DNA of 64,000 nucleotides from Pseudevernia furfuracea (lineage: Eukaryota > Ascomycota > Lecanoromycetes > Lecanorales > Parmeliaceae): NCBI GenBank assembly GCA_022315425.1, contig JAIUPT010000034.1:434001-498000 (forward strand). Reading direction: 5' to 3'. Of this stretch, positions 22,042 through 33,716 are shown piece by piece (position 1 is the stretch's first letter; every line of letters begins with the position of its first letter). The notes beneath the pieces were generated by a model. That model was not told the DNA's origin and ran no database searches. It saw only the letters and a list, made by a program, of their open reading frames with translations. Made by a program: the position numbers and the translations under genes.

Positions 22042-25000
22042 GTGCATGGACGAAAGTGTGTATCGCGAAGTGTTTGCACAGCCTCGCAGAAGTGAATCGT
22101 CGCTTTTGGGTTGCTATGCGTCGTTTCGTGGGCAGATTCTCGGATAGGCTTTGATCATGAAGCTCGAAAGGTTTCATCGTTGACTCTTCGATACAAGCTA
22201 TCGATAAACAGCTGGCTGGATATTGATGTCGCAGATGTGGTTTTAGTTTCGGTTCAGATCCGTTTCGACTAAGGTTATATGCGCATGGCGGTGCTGGCCA
22301 TAAGCGCAAGCGAGACTCACCGATGAGTCTTGACAAAATAGTCGAAATGAAGGACTACCTCTTTCGTTTCGAAGACCTGATTGAGCGCTGAGGGGTAGAG
22401 AAGCAAGTAGAATCTATCGATGGGTGTCCGATTGCTCCGACACCAAGCAAGCGCAAGCTTTCACTGTTGGCCAAACCAATCACGATTATCTCTCAAGACA
22501 TTGCGAAGCTCTGCCGCCGAGCAGCCTTGTTCGCGGTAAAATTCTTTGCCAATCAATGTCAGACAGCACCGTCGTCACGTTTTTCTCACGGCATCAATTA
22601 ACAACGCCGCGACGGTAGCTGGGCACACAAAGCTCTGCTATCATTTCATCATCATACCAGCTCATACGGGGTATCGTTGACTTATATTTATGGGCATGGT
22701 GCGACAGCATCAACGTTCTCCATGTTGGCTCCGGCATCTTTTTGCGTTCATCATTGCCGGGGGCCATTGAGCGCTCTTCCGCTTCTTGTATGATAGTTTG
22801 GGTCTCGAGCAATGTGGCCGGTGGATTAGCGAAGGGTGCCACTACACAAGGATGGCTTGGGCATCATGAAATAGGCGATCTTTCTCGTTCACAGATCCGG
22901 TGCAATTTCGAAGAGTTTTGAGAGAATCCGTCCATGTATTCTCACTATGCATTCTCACTATGCAATAAGTGAACACAACAAACGTGTAAAGTACGGCACC
23001 ACTTTCCCATCATGCTCAAGCATACTCCATCTCCCTCCCAGCTCCCCTACCACACTCTTCCCATCATTTAAGCAGTAGGGTTCGGGTTCATCGACGGCCA
23101 AGAATGTCAGCGAACTTCCATTCTTCACACATCATAGTCTGTTCCCCCAGTATAATATCTGCCACCACCTAGCCACCCTTTCGATCGAGCGCAAGGGAAT
23201 ACGGTATTTTCGACGCACCACCCTCTTCCCACCGGTCATAATGACATTCTTCACGCGGCCTTTGAGACTGCGATGGCATTGGATCATAGGAGAGAGGAAG
23301 AAAGTAAAGGGAGAGACACGCGTCTTCTTTTTCTCTTGAGGCTCGACCTGCCATCACCCGTTTCATCAGCACTCGTGCCATAACCCGTCATGCGTGTGTG
23401 TGTTCGAAGACACTCGGCCATCCCGTCGCACGGCTAGGAGTGAATGGTTTACTGTTCTCGGAGGTATAATGCCTTTGAAGGAGAAGCGGATTGGCAGTGG
23501 ACGGATAGGTATGGTACCTTTGGAGTCTGCCCTTAACCTTGCCTACTCGAGCAAGTGAACCCTGAGGAGAGACGAGAGTCAGCAGGTGTTCATTTGAGTC
23601 AGAGTGATTTGAGGCTTACTATGGGCTTTACCCATTGCGGTTTGTGTTTCCCTTCGATTTTGCAAAGGCTCTGGTTCACGCTGTGAGATTCCTGAGTGGC
23701 GAGGAAGCAATCAGCGTTGCTGCACCGGGTAGGGCCAAAGCGGTAGACGAAACTGCCAGCCCTGGCAAGGACCCTCGATGACGATGGCTGGGAAGCGATG
23801 TGAATGAAGCTGTTCTGGACGGTCGAAGATAGAAATGGGAGTCACGATCGTGCTGGAGAGATTCTTTAGCGATATTAGTCATCCAATCTTGGCGCACCGA
23901 GACAAGATTTTCGAGGCGAGCAAGAGTTCAATAAGTCGGTTTTTCAGGAGCCAGGCAAGCTGTCAAACCAGTGGCAGTGCAAGGATTCGAAACCTCTCAA
24001 TTTCATGTCGAAACCGGGGTATCAATCATGTGTCGTCCTTGGTCTTCTGTTCCAGGCAAGAAGCTCCTCGTCGATGTTGATAGGGTTAGAGCTTTCAGCA
24101 TTTGTAACATTTCGACTACCACTTTTTCTGGTACCTAGCCTGAGCCTCTGATGCCATCATCGGGCTCGAGATATTTGATTGAAGTCATGTTACTGCTTGG
24201 GCTATAATGGAAATTTTCAATTTGGTCGAGGAAACCTCTTTAGTCTTTTCCCAGCTTAAGTACTGGGCATTAATTTGTACACAAGCCCTTGGTCTATTAG
24301 CCTTTTTCACCACTAACAAGCGGTCCTGGAGGGGCCATCGCGCCCTTCTTCAGCATGCCGAATTCTACCGGTATTCCGTTCAGTTTTATGATGAAGAGGA
24401 CGTCTTCAAATCTGCTTTACTGGGAAGGTCATTCAGCAATTAGTCCCAGGGTTGAGAAGCGTACTGGTGGGTGAAGAAAGGGGGGAGCTTCATGGCGGTT
24501 CAGGATCCAGATTGTTGGGTCTAGCATTCGTGTTCACTTAGCCGGCTGTGAATGCTCTAACAGTGTCCGCCGACGCGTTCTGTGATGTGGTCATCAAGGT
24601 CCAGCAGAGAGATGAAGACCTCCGGTATCGTCGGGGTAGTCCCTCGAAGCCCGGCAAACGCGTTAATAGTGGGAACCTTAGAATCTCCGGAGCCTTTGTG
24701 GCGCTGATAACTTTAGTAACGACGAATTGATGATTTTGTGGGTGTATGTTTAATTTCTGAGTCAAATCTACAAAGGTCTGTACTCCCTTGTCCGCACCAA
24801 TACCCGGGAATGCCACGGGACTATCTGAGTATAGCCGTTATCGGTCCAGTACAGAGTCATTGTAAAGCCTACAAAAGCAGAGGCCTGGAGATTTCGTGAA
24901 TAAGCGTGTATAACCCACAGATGGAGAAACGATACTGTAAAGTACTTTGAGTTACGGCGAATGTTATCAAGATCCAGCCGTTTCCCTAGCCCTCGGTGGA

Positions 25001-26102
25001 GAAAACTCTTCCGTGGAGAAAACCGAGGTGTATTCATTTTGCGACTTTCTGACCAAGGCACTCACGGCATTCACGTAGGCTGATCTCCCTCTGATTCTTA
25101 AGGTTCCCTGTCGCAGACTGCCGTCTAATCTAAGGTCCGCAATGCCATCTCCAAGAACGCTCTTATTCAAGCTGGGAGAAATATTTGTTTCTTGTAAAAC
25201 TGGTTTGGTGAAAAGTGAAGATTCGCGGGAGAAGACCCAACGGGGGTGTTTGCTAAGGGATACTTCAATTCGATCAAACAATGTAGGTCTTGACGACTGT
25301 TGGACGGGGCTTTTGAAGCCAAAGTATGTAGATGAATCATAGGAAACAGGAAAAGAATTCTCACCAACGCCGGAGTGGACGGGAAACTCAATGGTTTCAG
25401 GTGAAAATAACAGAGTACATGGAAAGACTTGGACTTCGCAGTCTTGACTGTAACGACTTACACCCTCAAACCCAAGGGATTTCCGAACGGAAACAAACGT
25501 TCATATTTGGGTCACAAAGATACTGGCTAATTTACAGATAAAGGTCTCCATCCGTGCTGTTGTACGGCTAAGCGAAAACTAGTATTCCTTTTCGCTTCCA
25601 CAACCGAGGAATGCAGCCAATCTCCAGGGTAAGACTGCCACGAAAGAACTTGATGCGGTTCCTCGCAAGAGTTTTCGAGAGTTTTCAGGACTGACGGCCT
25701 CCCAGCTTGGTTAGAAGCGACAGCAGAATGTAGTTCTTCGTGCGTCTTGGAGGTCTTGGGAAGCTGCTCTTCGAGTAAGTCACGAAGCTAAATCTTGGCC
25801 ATCAGTCCTCATCCAGCTTGGATAACCTTGAGTGTCTTAGACTCCTGGGGAGACATGATCAATCAACAAGAAGCAACAAGTGGAAACGCAACGAGGGAAG
25901 TCACAAAAGAGCGCGAGGCCTGGTCAAGCCACAGCCGTCAGCCCTACAAGCCTGATTGATCTCCCTTCTGCACCTGTTCACCACGCCCCAATCCTCCGAT
26001 CGTCTTTCCTGTCCAACTACATATATTCGTATCAATAAATCAAATCAACATACTCTATCTCACGGATTTCCCCAAGTCCTCTCAGCTTCATATCACCACA
26101 AA
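22042..26102. other. 4 kb intergenic region, no supported gene
   Basis: Only short open frames without domains or paired splice sites. The part just downstream of 22041 is probably the 3' UTR of the regulator, and the final few hundred bases are the leader of the BLOC-1 subunit gene. A frame at 24207-24443 is protein-like (LLQHAEFYRYSVQFYDEEDV) but isolated. Confidence 0.45.
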
Positions 26103-26144
26103 ATGCAAGCGGTCCCCAAATTGCAGCACCCAAGCAACATGTAA
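26103..26144 (+). promoter_or_regulatory. Upstream ORF of the Cnl1-like gene (13 codons)
   Basis: ATG at 26103 opens a 13-residue peptide (MQAVPKLQHPSNM) that stops at 26142-26144, just 12 nt before the main ATG at 26157. If it lies in the transcribed leader it would lower translation of the downstream gene or require reinitiation. The transcript start is not known. Confidence 0.45.
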
Positions 26145-26156
26145 TGAGCCCCCCCA

Positions 26157-26837
26157 ATGCCATCTACCCTCCCTTCCTCTATACCGGATTCCCAACTCGG
26201 TCTCTCCCAATCCGAGCTTCATATTCTTCGCCAACACCAGCAGATCGCTCTGTCTTCCGGTAGCTCCAGCGCCGCGCCGCATTATGCCCACAGCACCACT
26301 TCCTCGCGCGGGCGCGGGCACGTTCGCAGTTCGGCTTCAACCTCTCGGGCGGCGAGTGCAGCAAGCTCGGGGCAAGGGGGAGGTGGGAGGCTGTTGTTGG
26401 ATGCAGGAAGTTTGGCGGTGCTGGGCAGTCACTTCGAGAGGTTGATGGGAGCGATTCAGAGCAGGGTCAACCATGTACGTTTCACAGCCCTATCCAAAGA
26501 AGTCTGCGCAGCCTTATCCTTCTTTGCTATCGGGATTCCGCTGTTCCATTTCCTTCGTCGCTTCACGTTCAGTGATAGCCTGCTCATACCTCCCTAGCTC
26601 ACAGCGCAAACCCAACGCTCCACCCTCCACCAATCGTCTCGCGCCCAGTCCTCCATTGCCGCCGCCGATGCTGAAATCGCCCGCTTTCGAGACATCTTGC
26701 GCCAGATCGACGACCTCGAGACCGAGTTTGACAAAGTGCGCCATATACGTGACATCGTCAAAGGCTTCCGGGCAAGGGTGGAGGGCTTGGAGAGACGGGT
26801 AGATGGAAGGGGAACCGCGGTGAGGGGACGGCGGTAA
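26157..26837 (+). CDS. BLOC-1 subunit, Cnl1-like
   Basis: Exons 26157-26474 and 26598-26837 (558 nt, 185 aa) flank a 123 nt intron. The protein begins MPSTLPSSIPDSQLGLSQSE with the family-like DSQLGLSQSELHILRQHQQ, then a serine-rich linker. It has a conserved helical block LLLDAGSLAVLGSHFERLMG, and a C-terminal coiled coil (ADAEIARFRDILRQIDDLET, then EFDKVRHIRDIVKGFRARVE). This resembles fungal proteins annotated as the Cnl1 subunit of BLOC-1, which acts in endosomal maturation and sorting. Splicing is needed to join the two helical parts. A 13-codon uORF precedes it. Assignment is from remembered family patterns, so subunit identity is moderate. Confidence 0.75.
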
Positions 26838-28369
26838 TACTCTCGGACATGTTGTATATTTGAATTTCTTTGTGCGACCGAGCGGCGCTATCAGCATTTT
26901 CTGTCCTTTTGGGCCTTTCCTTTGCGTTGAAGTTTCGGACATTTGTTTGATCTATACCCTTTAGAACGGACTAGCGCAAGCTACCAGAGGGACCTCAGAG
27001 ACCCGTTGTATTGGAAAAGTGTCGGCATTTTGGGATCAATGTACTATCATTTCGGACCTTTGAGTTACGTTGGTATCTATTAGCAAATCCATACTTTCTA
27101 TTGTTGTATATCATGCAGTGTTGCCACCCCGAACGAGCGATGGACTGTGACCAGGAGACATCGTCCGTCGTAACCAATGCCTTCGAAAGCGACCCAACCT
27201 GCGGAAGGTTACTGTCCGGGCTCGCAACCTGTCCGCCTTTACACACACACGCATCTCATATCATCCTAATACCCCAATAGGCGCCACATGTACGCTTCCC
27301 CCTCCACTGTCCACGATCACCGTAACACATCCGATTACTTTCGGCACCCATGATCCACAGCAGAGTATCCTTGGCAGAGCAGGGTGCAACGATCCGACGG
27401 ACGCCCGGAGAAGTTGGGCATACATCCAGACTGGCATGAGTAGGAGAGGGTAGTGGCCATGCAACGAGGCTGGCGTCTGGTAGATTACATCATATGACAA
27501 GCGAAGAAGATGAACAATTGGGAAGAGATGGAGTGATTATCTCGTAAGTAGGAAAACTGGAGTGAAGGTATTTTAAAATGGAGCTTGCGTGGACTACCGC
27601 TCCGGCAGGAGCCCTCGCAGAGCTCTCGGAGGATCAGGTGGGTGGTTTGCTGCTTCGCAGAAGACTGTTAGCGCTTCGCGGAAGATTGTTGATCCCTCCC
27701 TCGTCGCTTGCAGGGGCTGGAGTAAGAGGTCGGATTCTTCGACGGATGGCCTTCAAGTTTCGCGGAGCCGCGATTGGACTGGGGAGAGGGCGAAGCTACT
27801 GCCTGGTTAGACGGCACACACGCAATGTTAGGGGTGGAATGGGCCGGCAGGAGGATTGTAACAACTTTTGTTGGTAGAAAATACAGTGAATCATGTTAGT
27901 TCATCGAGAGATCAAGGGGAGCCAACTCATTATTATATCGATGGCACACAGAGCTCTGCTTTCCTTCGTCGAGGCCGTAAAGTCGAAGGGGAAGACACGA
28001 TTGAACAATAGGTATTCATCGTCTGATAGACGGCGTGGTATTGAATCTGGCGTATCGTTTTAATTTCTATGGCCTTCTAGAAACAAGCTTTAGCTCCATC
28101 GAGTGGACCCGCAGCACCTACAGATGCTGATGCGCGCAAGATAGAGTAGGCCTCTTCGATGCGCGTAATCTCCGCATTTGGCCCAGAGCCCCTCCCTTTT
28201 CCTGGCAACGCCCATTCATAGAAACGCCTTCGCCATGGCAAGAGGGTATAAGAAAAATACATTTGGAGACGCCTCAAGCGATCAGTGAAGAAGAAATCGT
28301 CGCCAGCCGGTGTATTTACGTTGATTCGGATCCTATGTAACTCATGACGCCGTCCAATGTGCTCTGAGT
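26838..28369. other. Intergenic between Cnl1-like (+) and C2H2 regulator (-)
   Basis: A 1.5 kb region of 3' flanks. On the minus strand, 28077-28340 stays open and is protein-like (DDFFFTDRLRRLQMYFSYTL ... ITRIEEAYSILRASASVGAA) but has no in-frame ATG and no clear splice link to the C2H2 gene. At 27652-27693 there are two tandem 21-nt units starting GCTTCGC. Confidence 0.4.
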
Positions 28370-29501
28370 CTATGTGCTACCGGGGCTTCCGCCGCCGTGG
28401 CAGCCTCGCTCGTGCCTTTTCATGTTGCTTCTCACACTGAAAGCTTTACCACATCCTTTGTGGGGGCACAAGAATGGCTTCTCACCAGTGTGCGAGTGGC
28501 TGTGGATCCTTAAACTAGATGGCCGAGAGAAGGCTTTGTTGCACACTTGGCAGACGTATCGATCCTGCGACTGGCCAGTAAAGTTGGTCGAGGAAGACGG
28601 CGCAATGTAGTGATGATGCTGGTGTTGCTGTTGCCATTGGCCGGGGTTGTTCGGGTCTATAGGAGACGCATCTTGGGAGTTCGGAATTGAAGAATTGGAG
28701 GCACCTGGAATGTTGGGCGGCGGAAAGTTGTTTGGAAGCGGTCGCTGGTAGTACATTGCTTGTGCTCCCGTAACGGCCGGTGAAGGATATGAATAATTCG
28801 ATCCTCCTGATGGCGAAGGGGGGTAAGGCGAATTCTGGTATGACAACTGTGTCGCTTGTGAAGACGATGGATGGCCAGGGTGCGTTGATGATGGAGGAGG
28901 CTGGCGCTGTTGGTGGGGCTCGAGATTGTTAATCGTGCCTCCAAAATACTGGGGCCCAGAGGTAGAAGAGCGCGAGGATGTAGCAGAGGGAGACTGGTGG
29001 GAAGCGTCAAAACCAAGCTGCGGGTCAATGGGAGGTGATGGCGGTACTGCATTTGGATTGCTCACGGTTGGTTGACCGTATGTAGGCGGTCGATGGCCTG
29101 CGGTTTGATGCTCGCCGCCTAGCGGTTGTTGCTCGATGGGCTGGCCGTCCGCATCCACTGCCAATCTGATGAGCTTCACGTCTCTCGTTGCAATGGGAAA
29201 AGGACTCACAATGCTGTTCTTCGTTTGGGGGAGGGACATCCATTCCGATTAGACTCTGAATTGAAGGAAGGGTGCGGAGGTTGTTCGGTTCGTCGATTGG
29301 TGGCGATGGCGGGGGCTGAGGAGATCGGGTGTAGATTGGCGACTGGATTATGTATGGGCTCGCTGTGAGGGCCGAGGCCATATCTTGCCTATGGTCGTGT
29401 CGGAGGCGCGCCCGAGGATCTGAAAAAGAATGACTCGATCTTGGAGGGTCTTGCTGGCGGGAATTCTGTTGACCTCGGTGAAGGAGATTCGAAAGATTCA
29501 T
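28370..29501 (-). CDS. C2H2 zinc-finger transcription factor, MtfA-like
   Basis: Exons 29501-29210 and 29157-28370 (1080 nt, 359 aa), intron 52 nt. The start MNLSNLLHRGQQNSRQ is preferred over an upstream in-frame ATG because it resembles known starts in this group. The region LRTLPSIQSLIGMDVPPPNE is a short conserved-looking motif, followed by a long Pro/Ser/Gln-rich stretch. Two adjacent C2H2 fingers lie near the C-terminus: YVCQVCNKAFSRPSSLRIHS...H, and FLCPHKGCGKAFSVRSNMKR with a final HERGCH. The finger pair and the acidic-free, Q/P-rich N-terminus recall MtfA-type regulators of secondary metabolism and development; that match is from memory and tentative. A 4.2 kb upstream region fits a highly regulated gene. 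Confidence 0.85.
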
Positions 29502-30740
29502 ATCTTCAACAGAATGACCGTCAGTCAATCCACACCTAGATGGGAGCAAGACTACGATGGCCCAGAAGTCGCTAGGTGCTGGAGCGCATGCAGAGGAACG
29601 GTATGAGGGATGGAGCAAAGGTTCGAGAATAGGATACATATAACCACATGGCAGAGGGGCTACGACTTACAAGGGTCATGTTTCGTAACACAGGCTCCAT
29701 AGACGGCGCGTCCCACGGCCCTTTGCACTTTTCGCTTGCTTGCTTTTGCAGTGCCGTTGACAGTCAGTCCCGAAAGAGGTGGACCATCAACCGATCTCCA
29801 AGCACCGGTTGGAGTGGACTGGAGATCAAGATATGCCGAATTTTGACTAGAGGGCTAGAGCCCGGCGGTCGAATCCTTGATGTCGCTCCCCGCTAGATCT
29901 TCAACGGGCTGCCGAGAAGGAAAACGAGATGGTGTGTGGGAGCTATCCACTTGGAACCGCAGGACAGGAAGACTTAGAGCAGGCAGGCAGGAAACAAGGG
30001 GGGGGGGGGGGGTGGGGAGCTATGATGCTGGAAGCGGGAGATGGGAGGTTCGGTTAGAAGTAGGCCCAGGGGAGGGGGTGGGTACTTTTTTTTTTTTTGA
30101 TTTTTTGATATCTCCTTTTTAGGGCTGTCAGACCACTCAAGGGGTAGTGTTTGAGCCTAAAGCGGCAGTCGACCTCGTGGAATAGATGATTGAAAAAGGT
30201 CACTTTTCGATGGCACTATCCCTGCTGGGGCAGGGCGATCATAGGATTATACTGAGTGACTGAGTATGTATCCGTAATACTTTTTGTGATTTGACTTGAT
30301 CAGGTCACACAGACACAGTCAGAGCGCAGTAGAGGGTTTGTCACTTTTATTTCCACCTTTCTAGTCCCTTTTTAGAGGGACGCGCGCGTCAAGTGGAGTT
30401 TGAGGAGTGAAGCAGTTGAGGTGTTGAAGTCAAGATGCGGGACCGAGAAGCAAAAGCTTCAGGAATGCTCGAAACTCTAACTTCGCCTAGCCGTGTTTCC
30501 TTCCCCCTCTCTCCTTCGCCATCACTTCTCAATTCGATTCCTTCTTCTCTTGCCTCTCTCTGACGGCTTATACAAGAGGAAAAAGGAAGGTGGCGAAAAG
30601 AAGCACAGCGTTTAGTTTCTCAATCACGTCGTCTACGTGACAGCAAATGATGACCCACCATTCCACACGGGGCTTTTTTCGAGAAGCCAGAGCCAGCCAA
30701 TTGATGATTTGAAACTAATTGGTAGGGGTAGTAGTAATTA

Positions 30741-30810
30741 AGTAGTCGTAGTAGTAGCAGCAGCAGTAGTAGTAGTAGTAGCAGTAGTAGTAGTAGTAAT
30801 AATAATCATC
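30741..30810. repeat. (GTA)n / (GCA)n / (ATA)n trinucleotide repeat
   Basis: About 23 trinucleotide units, mostly AGT with AGC interruptions, ending in AAT units. Confidence 0.9.
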
Positions 30811-31274
30811 CCCCAACTCCCAAGCGAAAAAGAAAGAATCCCCAGCTCCGGCTTTCCCCAAAGATGGTCAGGGGGGGGGGGATAAGTTAACCTCGATTGG
30901 AAGCCTGAGACACACTTTTAACCGGCGCCCGGCTGATCGCTGTGATCGACGTGCACGTTGATGATCGTCAAGATTGCAAACAAATGCGTGGCTTTTTGCC
31001 CCATTATTGTGATTTTAAAACAACCCACCCGGTCCGTGGGCAGAACTTAGAAAGCCAGAACTTAAGTATTAGAAGCCAGAACCCTTGGCTTGGCACTCGG
31101 ATTATGGATATCAACTAATAATATTACCTACCTTATTGCATCTTGCATATTCTTCTATCATATTGAAGTAGCCAAAGATTATTAATTCGGTGAGCCGCGA
31201 GGATGGAATTGGCCATGACCTTTCCTTCCTTGATCCAGGACGAGTGTTCCAAGTTAGAGAGAGAGTAGTGTCTT

Positions 31275-31345
31275 GATTATGATTATTTGATTATGATTAT
31301 GATTATTATTATTATGATTATTATTATTATGATTATTATTATTAC
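31275..31345. repeat. (GATTAT)n / (ATT)n repeat
   Basis: A 71 nt AT-rich tract of GATTAT and ATT units. Confidence 0.9.
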
Positions 31346-31618
31346 ACCGGCGCAGATTCAAAAAGGATGCCTGCGACAAATTTCCCGAGCATCAGGGATA
31401 TCGGCTTCCAGAACTGGGCGGGATAGCGATCATCAACGCAACCAAAACGGCCAGTATCAAATATGGGTAACGAATAGGGGAGCAACGGAAAAATGCAGAT
31501 CATATGCACCGCTCGATTCTTTGCACATGCACGCGTGCATGCATGCTCGCACATATCGAGCCAAAGGAGACTGCAGCAGTATGTCGTAATCTCGTAGTGA
31601 TGATATGCATTCAATCAA

Positions 31619-31713
31619 CCAAAGACCAAAGACCAAGAACCAAAAACCAAAAAACCAAAGACCAAAAAACCAAAAAACCAAAAAACCAAAGACCAGAAAA
31701 CCAAAAACCAAAC
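31619..31713. repeat. CCAAAGA/CCAAAAA tandem array
   Basis: About 13 units of 7-8 nt built from CCAAAGA and CCAAAAAA over 95 nt, with strong strand asymmetry (A and C only, apart from scattered G). Confidence 0.9.
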
Positions 31714-33716
31714 ATGTTTTGGACGAGTCTCCGGCACCATCAATTCAAAAGTGGGAGTTCGTGCGCTGTTTGCTGATGATCTGATCCATCATGCAGCCTC
31801 TCAATTCAATGCTCCGAGACCTAGACCCGCAAACGTTTAATGCCTCCCGCCTATGTAGCTGCATAGGGTAGGTCTTATGCGCCGAGCGCAAATAAGACTA
31901 CTTGCCAGCATGCTTGACCTCGTGAAACTGCCTCTGCCTCGTCTCCTCTTGTCAACGTGCATCGGCTCTCCACGCTTGCTCCATCGGTCGTCCCCTGTTC
32001 CCTACCTTGAAAGGCGATGCAAAAACCGTCTGGTTGGAGCCAAATTGGCTGTCGGCGCTTTTCATTGTCGCATTTCGCCAATTCGGTCAACGTGCAGGAA
32101 CGTTGAGGCTGAAGCGCCCACTCCTTCTGCTGCTTGCGTTGACCTCGAAAGCGAGCTTGATTGGCGCGGTTATAACTCCAATGCTGCAGGTTGTTTCGGA
32201 CCCAAGAGATAATAATCATCATGACTCGTCATTTTCTTCCATGCATATTTCCGAGTAGACCCTGAGAGAGCTGTTCCAAGATATCTACGAGTGGACTCGG
32301 CACGACAGTACGGTACCTGACAGACGGAAAAACGGTCCTCTCCGACTCTCCGAGCTGGTCCATGGTATATTCTCCGTCAGTCTCTCAAGACTTCATCATT
32401 GTCTTCCACGCATCTCATTATCCCTTTCTACGCACGCGATCAAACTTCAAACCCAGCGAAATCGTCAAACATTGCGCATCGGGATAGACGGCGTCAGAAT
32501 GCATTGACGTCTCAAACCCTCCCCCCCCCCTTAACATGTTACCAGCAACCAGGGATCAGAAACGTGCAACCCCCCCCCCCCCGAGCGTTCTGCACTGTAC
32601 GTCACGAATCACGCAACAACAAAAACGTTTTAGGAAGGGTCTGCTGCGAACTCTGTCGTTCCGCATCCCCATCAGGCTACCCCTTTACAACCGCACCAGA
32701 CGATTGCCGCCCGAGGCACGAATAGATCCACTTGCCTGCTTTGTGCATAACTACGGAGTACTGCAAAGCCAGTCTGCACATCCAATCAATCTTGTTGCCC
32801 CTTTAGATACAAAGAATGTCGACGAGGCCAAGTTTTGTCTGGATGCAAGCTGAAATCATAAACGTTGCGGGAATTAGATGAATGGTTCGTTAACGTTGAC
32901 AACGACCGGAAATTCAAATGCATGATCCGGATACTCGGAAGATACTGTATCTACACCGTGAGTCTCGCCTCATGACCGACAGCGCTGCATCTGGCACCTT
33001 TTTCCTTCTTTCCTACTTCAGCCTCGATCGACATACTACCCTCCAACGCCCTCGCAATCTGTGCCATTCCAGGTCACGACCAAGCTATCTGCCCGTCCAG
33101 TTCCTGTCCCAGTGTCGCGATTCGTTCCAAGATTCCATGTAGGTAGGTATGCTACCTTGATTAAGAATGTATCTCTCAAGAGCACCATGTTGATGACTAT
33201 TCTTTGCCCAGTGCTTTAGTGTCCCAGGGAAATGCGTCTAGTAAAGGGAATCACATGCGGAATCAAAACTCAGATTCATGGACTTCTCCCTACCCACCAT
33301 CGTTCCTCTGCAGTCAAATAATGAAAGGCATCATTCATAAATCTATCTATGTTTCTATGGACGCAAAATCGCTCGCTCCAACCCAACGATTTCACTAGGA
33401 CTTGCTCCGGTCCGAAGTGAGTGATGAAGCGCCCGTCCAATGCTCTATATACCGCGGTACGCCTGTGCTGTGATGCTGTGCTGGTAGGGGAATATCTGGG
33501 TGCATACACGAGGGACTCAAGATAGGGGACCATCTGGGTTCTAGTCCAGGGGCGTCGTGTGAAGATAGTCCGACTGACTAAAGCTGATATCAAGCTTCCA
33601 CTCTCCAATCCTGCTTCTATAAAATAGTGTTGCTTGAATACTCGATTCTGCTTAGGTAGATGTGCTAGTGTCGGAATGTAATCGTAAAGTCATGATGAAT
33701 GCCGCATGAAGCTCCT

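Larger units (their letters stand above)
29502..33716. other. 4.2 kb upstream region of the C2H2 regulator, microsatellite-rich
   Basis: No convincing gene. It contains a 15-nt G run (29998-30012), a 13-nt T run (30086-30098), trinucleotide and CCAAA-type repeats (listed separately), and two more C runs near 32521 and 32571. The minus-strand frame 33276-33608 (110 aa) is isolated and unrecognised. The region ends at the 3' side of the TRP-like gene. Confidence 0.5.

Noticed and set aside
26514..26942. A 142-residue minus-strand gene
   Set aside because: It overlaps the Cnl1-like coding exon 2 on the opposite strand and has no family signature.
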